Positions 57,287 to 64,000 of a stretch of 64,000 bases of DNA are shown here, piece by piece (the first letter of the stretch is position 1; every line of letters begins with the position of its first letter). The translations under genes were made by a program, and so were the position numbers. The notes beneath the pieces are model-generated. The model saw nothing but the letters and a program-made list of their open reading frames with translations, made no database searches and was not told the origin of the DNA. The stretch is taken from contig JANQPV010000077.1 in the NCBI GenBank assembly GCA_028285305.1, forward strand, positions 62,001 to 126,000. The letters are read 5' to 3'. The DNA is from Alphaproteobacteria bacterium (GTDB lineage: Bacteria > Pseudomonadota > Alphaproteobacteria > SMXP01).

Positions 57287-59032
57287 GTGAATTGGCAGGG
57301 TCTCAAAGCGCGTCCGGCACACTCTGTTTCGGTTTGTTTACAAACGCCCGACGTCCATCATATCGAGCAAGGTAATCGACAATGGCTTGTTCTCGGCGGG
57401 ACGGCCGAATCCGTGATGCCCTCATCACAAGGAGAAGGCCGGGGCGAAACCTTCGAAGAGCGCTTATGCCGCCAGGACGGCGACGTCACCGTCATCCTGG
57501 TGAAATCCCAATCCGACTCGCCTGTCTCTGTGGATCTGTGGAGGGGACTTTCATCCGGCCACGATCTCTATCTTTCGGTGTCATCTTACGGCAAATTCAT
57601 CGTCGCGGACAATTTCTCTGATCTGATTACACAAATTCCACTTGCGGAACGCCATTTGGCCGCTCACGCAGCCGTTGATCATATGCTCTTTCGGACCGTG
57701 CCCGGCGAAGAAACGTACTTGACCAATGTGTACCGATTAGGTCATGGCAGCCACCTCCGGTTTGATTGCAAGGATGGCCGCTTTGTACACAGACACTTTG
57801 AAAAAATCATCCAACGGAGCTTCCCCCTCCCTTACACACAACAGATCGATCTCGTTGATGATGGATTGGAGAGTGTGCTTTCGAAGTATCGCGGGAGCCC
57901 TTCTGTTGCCGGTCTATTTTCCGGCGGCGTGGATTCAACGCTCAATCAGTCTTATCTGAATACAGATAATGATGCCATTAATCTTGTGCCATCTCTCCTT
58001 TCGGAAGAGTGGCAATTTCAAGCGAACTATGCGTCGCGCGCAGCAAAGCTTCTGGGGGTCAAGGTCTTTGAGATTCCGGTGTTACAAGAAAACATGCACC
58101 AACAAATGGCCGACATGTCCCGGCGCGTCGGATTGCCGCTTAGAGACTATAACATAGGAATGTATGTCCACGCGTTCTCGCGTGACTGGAAAAGATACGT
58201 GATTGGGGAACGGGCCGATGCTCTATTTGGTGCAGTAGGTACACGAATTATAAAAGTATGGGATAGCGCGCCCCGCATTGTATTGGAGCCTCTCACGTCT
58301 CTCCTTGCATCCGCAACCGATGGCCGCGTTGCTCTGCGCGCAAAGCAATTGCAAGTCGCGGCGACCCAGCTAAAAAGAAGCATTGATGATCCCTGGGGGT
58401 ACGGCGCGTTGATGTCCTGCCACGGCTTTGCGGATTTTGACTTTTTAAAGGAGATCTTTGGTGAAGCGACGGTGGCCGACCGGCTCGACGCAAGGGCTCG
58501 ATATGTGCGTGACCGAGTCGAGCTCTCGAGTGGTAGCAGCCATGACCTCAAACACTTAGAATTGGCTCACTGGGTCGACTATTTTTGTGAGGATGGTGTC
58601 ATTCGAATACGTCAATTGGCACACAGTTACGGAAAGGTTCTAATTTGTCCCTATTTGAGTGGGCCGGTCGTCCGCAGCGCTCTGAGCGTTCCTCCCGCCG
58701 AGCGATTCATTCGCGGTATGAGCACGAAACATCTCCTCAAGGCGGTTCTCAAGAAGCGCGTTCCCAACTATCCGATACGTCGTCGTAAGGGCATTACCGG
58801 TATTCGGTTTTGTGACCACTATCCAAACGGAGACTTGTCGCGCATATGGGAAGATGCTCCTTTGCCGGACTTTCTCCCCAAATCGCGCGCCGAACAATTG
58901 AGAAACGGGGCTCTCGAAGGGCCTTTGGGCCCGGACAGTCATGCTTGGAACTTGGTCGCTTGGTCGCTGTGGCGGAAATACGTTCTGAGCAACGAGGACC
59001 TAACGCCAGCTGGCCAAATGTGGATGTTTTGA
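57287..59032 (+). CDS. Asparagine synthase-related protein (B-domain/lasso-cyclase-like)
   Basis: PP-loop SVAGLFSGGVDSTLNQ; GEHADALFGA-like IGERADALFGAVG; C-terminal KHLLKAVLKKRVPNYPIRRRKGITG; GTG start with RBS gggaggt; no N-terminal catalytic Cys2. Confidence 0.85.
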   Translation: MNWQGLKARPAHSVSVCLQTPDVHHIEQGNRQWLVLGGTAESVMPSSQGEGRGETFEERLCRQDGDVTVILVKSQSDSPVSVDLWRGLSSGHDLYLSVSSYGKFIVADNFSDLITQIPLAERHLAAHAAVDHMLFRTVPGEETYLTNVYRLGHGSHLRFDCKDGRFVHRHFEKIIQRSFPLPYTQQIDLVDDGLESVLSKYRGSPSVAGLFSGGVDSTLNQSYLNTDNDAINLVPSLLSEEWQFQANYASRAAKLLGVKVFEIPVLQENMHQQMADMSRRVGLPLRDYNIGMYVHAFSRDWKRYVIGERADALFGAVGTRIIKVWDSAPRIVLEPLTSLLASATDGRVALRAKQLQVAATQLKRSIDDPWGYGALMSCHGFADFDFLKEIFGEATVADRLDARARYVRDRVELSSGSSHDLKHLELAHWVDYFCEDGVIRIRQLAHSYGKVLICPYLSGPVVRSALSVPPAERFIRGMSTKHLLKAVLKKRVPNYPIRRRKGITGIRFCDHYPNGDLSRIWEDAPLPDFLPKSRAEQLRNGALEGPLGPDSHAWNLVAWSLWRKYVLSNEDLTPAGQMWMF

Positions 59033-59068
59033 ACATTTGAAGACTGACGCCAACTCCCCAAACGAAAA

Positions 59069-59096
59069 GAGGCCGGGAGAGTTATCTCCCAGCCTC
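59069..59096 (-). terminator. Rho-independent terminator for the leftward aas-like gene
   Basis: gaggccgggag-agttat-ctcccagcctc stem (10/11 pairs), followed on the minus strand by TTTTCGTTT. Confidence 0.75.
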
Positions 59097-59125
59097 TCGT
59101 CTGAAGAAAAGCGCGCCTGCTCTGG

Positions 59126-62100
59126 TTATGCGGCTTCTCTCATTAACTCCTTGCACAGCTCATTGGCTGCGCCGAAGTCGGTTTTGCCGCTGCCCAAGAC
59201 CGGTATTTGAGCGACCGACACAAGCGTCTTCGGAATAAAGATCTCGGCAACTCCCTTAGACTTGGCAAAGCTCTGAAGTTCGCTTTGATCGGCTGTCCGG
59301 CCGTTGGGCAACTTGTCGGACTCACACAGGAGGACGATCTGCTCCCCTTTTGTGGGGTGAGGTTGAGTGACGGCGCAGACTGGCATTTCCGGCCATAGCT
59401 CACTTGCCACGCCCTCAACCGCAGACAAGGAAACCATCTCGCCACCGATCTTTGCAAAGCGCTTGGCCCGACCTTCGATGGTAATGAACCCTTCCTTATC
59501 AATAGTGACGATGTCGCCGGTGTCGTGCCAACCGGCCTCCGGCGGTTGAATGATGCCCGGCTGATCCGCTTTGAGATATCCCATCATGATATTGGGACCC
59601 GAGACGAAGAGCCGGCCGCCTTTGTCGACACCAGGTACATCGTCAAGGCGCACCGACATGCCCGGAAGCAACCGGCCAACGGAGCCCGGTTTGTTGGCGA
59701 TTGGCGTGTTGATCGAGGTCACGGGTGATGTTTCGGTCGTACCATAGCCCTCTAAAATCCGGACACCGAACTTTTCGGCCCAAATCTTCCGCGTCTCAGG
59801 ACGCACGCGCTCGGCGCCTGCAAAAGCGTAGCGTAGGGAATAAAAGTCGTAACCGTGAGCAACCCGCGCGTACCCTCTCAAAAACGTGTCTGTCCCGAAC
59901 ATAATCGTGGCGTTTGTGTCATACGCGACTTCGCTGACGATGCGATAATGGAGGGGCGACGGATAAAGGAACGTGCGCACTCCTGACAAGAGGGGGAGCA
60001 ACGTCCCCGCCGTGAGCCCGAACGAGTGGAACATGGGCAGTGCGTTCAACACTTTGTCCTGCGGCGTGAAGTCGATGACGGACGAGACTTGGAAGCGGTT
60101 GGCTTGCAAGTTCTTGTGGCTGAGGACCACGCCCTTCGGCAGGCCTTCCGAGCCGGAAGTGAAGAGGATTACCGCCTTATCACTAGGCTCTGCGGACGCG
60201 CCACCAGAGAGGCGCAGGCCTATGCTTGGAGCGCTCGCTTTGGCCAGCGCCTTTAGCTTGGCGGTAAGTCCGATCTTCTCTTTTAGATCCTCCAAGTAAA
60301 TGACCTTGGCTGTTTCTTTGATCGCGTCCACCAGCTCTTCTAGGTTGCCGAGTTCGATAAAACGGTGGGACGTGAAGACGGTCTTGATCTCGGCCGCCTT
60401 AAGGGCTGCTTCGACCCCTGCCCGGCCCGCGGTGAAATTGAGCATGGCCGGCGTGCGCTTGTAGGCGTGGCAGGCGAAGAAGGCGACCACGGACGCGCTG
60501 GAGTTCGGAAGCAAGAGCCCGACATTCTCGTCCTCGTGCGTGCTCTTTGCCATTTCTTCACCAAGGGCAAAGGCGCCGGTGATGATCCTTTTGTAGCCAA
60601 GCGGATTGCGTTCGATGTCTTCAAGGACCTTGGCCTTGCCGAACGTCTTTTTGGCATCGATCAGCGCCTCGAACAATGTCGCTTCGACCGGGCTAGTGTC
60701 ATAGACCATTTGTGTCATGACTTTATGAAGTTCGCTTGCCGCCTGATCCCGTTTCTCGCGGACGTTCAAGTCCTCCGGCAGAGCGAATTCACGGCGTTCC
60801 AGAACGGTTAGCGTGATCTCCGGGAACCATTGCAGCGGGAACTTTCCGTGTAGGTACGAAAATTTCGAGAATTGCGCACCGTCAATCCGGACCGGGATTA
60901 GGGGTGCCCCTGCCTTTTCGGCGATGAGCGCCGGTCCGTCATAAATCTTCATCAAAGCGCCGGTCTCGGTGAGACGCCCTTCTGGAAAAATGATCAGACG
61001 GCGGCCTTCTTCCTTGACAAGCTGAACCATACGGCGGACCGAAAGAGAGTTCGTCGGGTCCACCGGGATCAGATCAAAGAACCAGAACGCCGGCTTTACC
61101 CACCACCGCCGGGAGATGTTCGTGCTGATCGCGAAGGTGGGACGGCCAGGCAGCAGTGCGGCCATCAACACAGCGTCCAAGTAGGATGTGTGGTTTGCAA
61201 CAACGACGGCCGGCTGGTCTGGATCGCCGTAGGCCTCAAGGTTTTCGACCTTGGCTTTGAAAAGGGTCTGCAAAATCGTCGCGACGACGGCTTTGAGAGC
61301 TTCTTGCGGCATCATTCGGAACAGATAGAAGGCAACTGCGAAATTGATCACTGCAAGAGCCGTAAATAGGCCGGACATTTGAATGCCCCGATCCACGGCC
61401 AAAGTTAGGGGCGTGGTCACAACGATCATTGTGAGTGCGTTCAAGATATCACTGCCAGCCATGGTGGCCGTGCGCTTGTGCTCCTTCGCACGGACTTGGA
61501 AGATCGCATTGAGCGGGACGATGAACACACCGCCAAAGGCTGCAATGGCGATCATGTCGATGACAATCCGAATGCCAGCCCAGGTGGATAAGAACTGAGC
61601 GATGCCGACATTCTGAGCCGTGGGAGTATACGCGCTCACCGCAAATGTGAGGTCTGCGAGGAAAACGGCCATACCGAGGGCACCGAACGGTACGTGCTTG
61701 GCCGAGATTTCGCCGTTCAAGAGCTGAGCGACTAAGAAGGTTCCCAATCCGATGCCGACAACGAACGCGCCGAGGAGGACAGCCGGGGCGCCTGGAGTCA
61801 GGGAGAGCTGATTGGCCGCAATACTCGGAAAGACAGTCGTAATCACCAGCCCGATTGTCCAAAACCAAGCAATACCAACTGCAGACCGGATCAATCTTGG
61901 ATCTTCTGCAACGGCGCCAATCGACCGGGCGGATGCCACCACGGGATTTAGGCTCGGGCGCGCCTTCGAATTGACTAGCGGAGGAATTTCCGGCAGTCGC
62001 AAAGTGGCCAAAAAACTGAGGACTGACGCGCCGAACAAGATCGTGGCCAGCGGGACAACAAGCCCGTGACCCGCTAGGGCTCCACCGGCCATGAACCCTA

Positions 62101-62578
62101 CCAATATGGCAACATAAGTGAACGTTTTCATCAACGCGTTGGCGTCGACCAGGTCTTCTTTGTTCAGCACTTGGGGCAGCACCGACAGTTTTGTCGGCGC
62201 AAAAAATGCTGACTGGGTTGCATACAAGACCAAGCTGGCCAACAAGAGTTCACCGGAACCTTTAATGAGGCCAACCGAGGCCAAGCCGGCAAATCCGATC
62301 TCAGCCAGCCTGGTCCTGCGAATTATCTTAGCCTTGTCCATGTGATCGGCGATCGACCCCGCCACGCCTGAGAAGATGGCGAACGGCGCGACATAAAACA
62401 GGACACCAACCATGACGGCTTGCTGGGGTCCAAAACCGAACAATTGAAGTCCCGCGTAGCTTGCCAAAAAGATGAATGCGCTCTTGAGCATGTTGTCGGT
62501 TAAGACACCGATCGTTTGGGTGACGAGCAGGGGAACGAATGTCTTGTTCTTTAAAAGGCCTTGAGGTGCAGATCCCAT
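59126..62578 (-). CDS. MFS transporter / 1-acyl-G3P acyltransferase (PlsC) / acyl-[ACP] synthetase fusion (Aas-like)
   Basis: N-terminal MFS; NHTSYLDAVLMAALLPGRP (HxxxxD acyltransferase) and FPEGRLTETGALM; AMP-binding ILFTSGSEGLPKGVVLSHKNL, EGYGTTETSPV, WHDTGDIVTID. Confidence 0.95.
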   Translation of the reverse strand: MGSAPQGLLKNKTFVPLLVTQTIGVLTDNMLKSAFIFLASYAGLQLFGFGPQQAVMVGVLFYVAPFAIFSGVAGSIADHMDKAKIIRRTRLAEIGFAGLASVGLIKGSGELLLASLVLYATQSAFFAPTKLSVLPQVLNKEDLVDANALMKTFTYVAILVGFMAGGALAGHGLVVPLATILFGASVLSFLATLRLPEIPPLVNSKARPSLNPVVASARSIGAVAEDPRLIRSAVGIAWFWTIGLVITTVFPSIAANQLSLTPGAPAVLLGAFVVGIGLGTFLVAQLLNGEISAKHVPFGALGMAVFLADLTFAVSAYTPTAQNVGIAQFLSTWAGIRIVIDMIAIAAFGGVFIVPLNAIFQVRAKEHKRTATMAGSDILNALTMIVVTTPLTLAVDRGIQMSGLFTALAVINFAVAFYLFRMMPQEALKAVVATILQTLFKAKVENLEAYGDPDQPAVVVANHTSYLDAVLMAALLPGRPTFAISTNISRRWWVKPAFWFFDLIPVDPTNSLSVRRMVQLVKEEGRRLIIFPEGRLTETGALMKIYDGPALIAEKAGAPLIPVRIDGAQFSKFSYLHGKFPLQWFPEITLTVLERREFALPEDLNVREKRDQAASELHKVMTQMVYDTSPVEATLFEALIDAKKTFGKAKVLEDIERNPLGYKRIITGAFALGEEMAKSTHEDENVGLLLPNSSASVVAFFACHAYKRTPAMLNFTAGRAGVEAALKAAEIKTVFTSHRFIELGNLEELVDAIKETAKVIYLEDLKEKIGLTAKLKALAKASAPSIGLRLSGGASAEPSDKAVILFTSGSEGLPKGVVLSHKNLQANRFQVSSVIDFTPQDKVLNALPMFHSFGLTAGTLLPLLSGVRTFLYPSPLHYRIVSEVAYDTNATIMFGTDTFLRGYARVAHGYDFYSLRYAFAGAERVRPETRKIWAEKFGVRILEGYGTTETSPVTSINTPIANKPGSVGRLLPGMSVRLDDVPGVDKGGRLFVSGPNIMMGYLKADQPGIIQPPEAGWHDTGDIVTIDKEGFITIEGRAKRFAKIGGEMVSLSAVEGVASELWPEMPVCAVTQPHPTKGEQIVLLCESDKLPNGRTADQSELQSFAKSKGVAEIFIPKTLVSVAQIPVLGSGKTDFGAANELCKELMREAA

Positions 62579-62640
62579 GACGATTGCCTCTGTTTCTTTT
62601 TTGAGTGTGTGTTGATGTCCGAAATTCGAAGCGCGTCGCC

Positions 62641-62850
62641 TCAGCTCAATTTGATGAGCTTGGCAAAGCCCCTCTTGACGGCGCGGGCCGCCGACACGCT
62701 GATGAGCATGGCGAACGGGATGCCTACAAGCATGGCAGGAACGCCTGCCGCGTGAATTGCCGGATTAGCACTCAGGATGGCCAGAAGGCCGAGCCCAAGG
62801 AAGATCAAGCCGGTCCCGGTTGTGGTTGTCATGTTTCGCGTTGCGGTCAT
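62641..62850 (-). CDS. Small hypothetical membrane protein
   Basis: 69 aa, two TM-like segments. Confidence 0.5.
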   Translation of the reverse strand: MTATRNMTTTTGTGLIFLGLGLLAILSANPAIHAAGVPAMLVGIPFAMLISVSAARAVKRGFAKLIKLS

Positions 62851-63049
62851 TGTTGTCTCCTATTCCATTCTGCTGGGCCAAAGTGGCCCGGGTTTGCCAT
62901 GGCCCTAATCTGGTCTGGAGACGTGAACTGGCTGTCAGCAACAACCGGCGTGGCCGTCAAAACGGCGTAAATCCGGCGCAAAAAGTGGCCGTTGCCCGTG
63001 AATCTTTGGAAATTTGGGGAGCGCAGGGGAGAAGTCGGGGCGCGTGCCC

Positions 63050-64000
63050 TCAGACGATTTTCGAGCCGTCTTTGCCCCAATACTTGTCGCGCAGCAAGCG
63101 CTTGTAGAGCTTACCGGTCGGCAGGCGCGGCAGCTCATCGATGAAGTCGACGGTTTTGGGAACCTTGTAGGGCGCCAGTCGGTCCCGCGCATAAGCGATC
63201 AGCTCTTCTTCCAAGTCCGGTGCGCTCGCATCTTGAAGCTGTACCACGGCCTTGACTTCCTCGCCCATATCCGCATTGGGCACGCCGAACACGGCGACAT
63301 CGGCGACGGCGGGATGGAGTACGAGTACGTCCTCAATCTCTTGGGGGTAGATGTTCACGCCGCCCGATATGATCATGTAAGCCTTGCGGTCCGTGAGATA
63401 GAGAAAGCCCTCTTCATCCACATATCCGACATCACCAAGTGTGGACCAGTTGGCGTGCTGCGGATGGGTCGCGTCTTGCGTTTTCTCTGGCGAGTTATGA
63501 TATTCGAAGGGCATGACCTCTTGTTCGAAAAAGATGGTGCCCTGTTCGCCGACGGGGACTTCCTTGCCCGCCTCATCACATATGTGGAGAACACCTGTGG
63601 CCGGACGACCAACAGACCCAGGGTGGGCGAGCCAGTCTGCGCTGTTGATGATCGTCGAGCCATTGCCCTCACTGCCTGCATAATACTCCATAATGATGGG
63701 GCCCCACCAATCGATCATCTGCCTTTTGATCTCGACGGGGCAAGGAGCGGCCGCATGGATCGCCACTTGATGACTGGATAAGTCAAAGCCCGATCTCTCT
63801 CCTTTCGGCAATTTGAGCATGCGCACGAACATGGTTGGAACCCATTGACTGTGGGTCACCTTGAAGTCCTGGATGTGGCGCAGGGACTCCACAGGATCGA
63901 ATCGTTCCATCATGACCACTGTGCCCCCGATATGCTGGGTGCCCATCGTGAAGGCGAATGGCGCCGCGTGGTACAAAGGTGCCGGTGAGAGATAGATGGT
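63050..64000 (-). CDS. Acyl-CoA synthetase (AMP-dependent ligase), N-terminal part beyond the window
   Basis: EYYAGSEGNGSTII, STLGDVGYVDEEGFLYLTDRKAYMIISGGVNIYPQEIEDVL, LPRLPTGKLYKRLLRDKY; open reading frame continues to 64000 (TIYLSPAPLYHAAPFAFTMG). Confidence 0.95.
   Translation of the reverse strand, partial: TIYLSPAPLYHAAPFAFTMGTQHIGGTVVMMERFDPVESLRHIQDFKVTHSQWVPTMFVRMLKLPKGERSGFDLSSHQVAIHAAAPCPVEIKRQMIDWWGPIIMEYYAGSEGNGSTIINSADWLAHPGSVGRPATGVLHICDEAGKEVPVGEQGTIFFEQEVMPFEYHNSPEKTQDATHPQHANWSTLGDVGYVDEEGFLYLTDRKAYMIISGGVNIYPQEIEDVLVLHPAVADVAVFGVPNADMGEEVKAVVQLQDASAPDLEEELIAYARDRLAPYKVPKTVDFIDELPRLPTGKLYKRLLRDKYWGKDGSKIV

Noticed and set aside
1-64000. CRISPR arrays, tRNA/rRNA genes, transposases, integrases, toxin-antitoxin or canonical anti-phage genes
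   Set aside because: None recognised by eye on either strand; AddAB is core recombination/repair rather than an accessory defence island.

Overview
The 64 kb window looks like an alphaproteobacterial chromosome. This is inferred from the gene block trpF-trpB-trpA-accD-folC with convergent trxA-addA-addB, and from the overall gene content. No rRNA, tRNA, CRISPR array, transposase or prophage was recognised. The conserved core block (about 23.0-35.4 kb) is flanked by accessory, mostly catabolic or envelope genes. These include: (i) at the left edge, an exosortase with all three catalytic motifs and an EpsI-like C-terminal part, cut by the window edge and absent from the supplied ORF track, downstream of an OmpR-type regulator and histidine kinase on the same strand; (ii) two cytochrome P450s and a TetR regulator around a perfect 12+12 bp palindrome that overlaps a sigma70-like promoter; (iii) an intradiol dioxygenase with an apparent homopolymer frameshift; (iv) a hybrid histidine kinase/LuxR regulator convergent pair next to a secreted VWA protein with a repeat-like C-terminus; (v) a possible sulfated-glycan group (GH2, sulfatase, GPH transporter); (vi) an aromatic-type catabolic cluster (FAD monooxygenase, SDR, TetR, FAH, VOC, LLM); (vii) a type I secretion ABC/HlyD pair beside a beta-helix/RTX-like probable cargo; (viii) an orphan asparagine-synthase-like protein opposite a kelch protein; and (ix) an MFS-PlsC-acyl-ACP synthetase fusion. 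The RR-HK-exosortase unit and the T1SS/beta-helix locus are the best candidates for under-described systems. All family calls come from reading motifs by eye; no database search was run.
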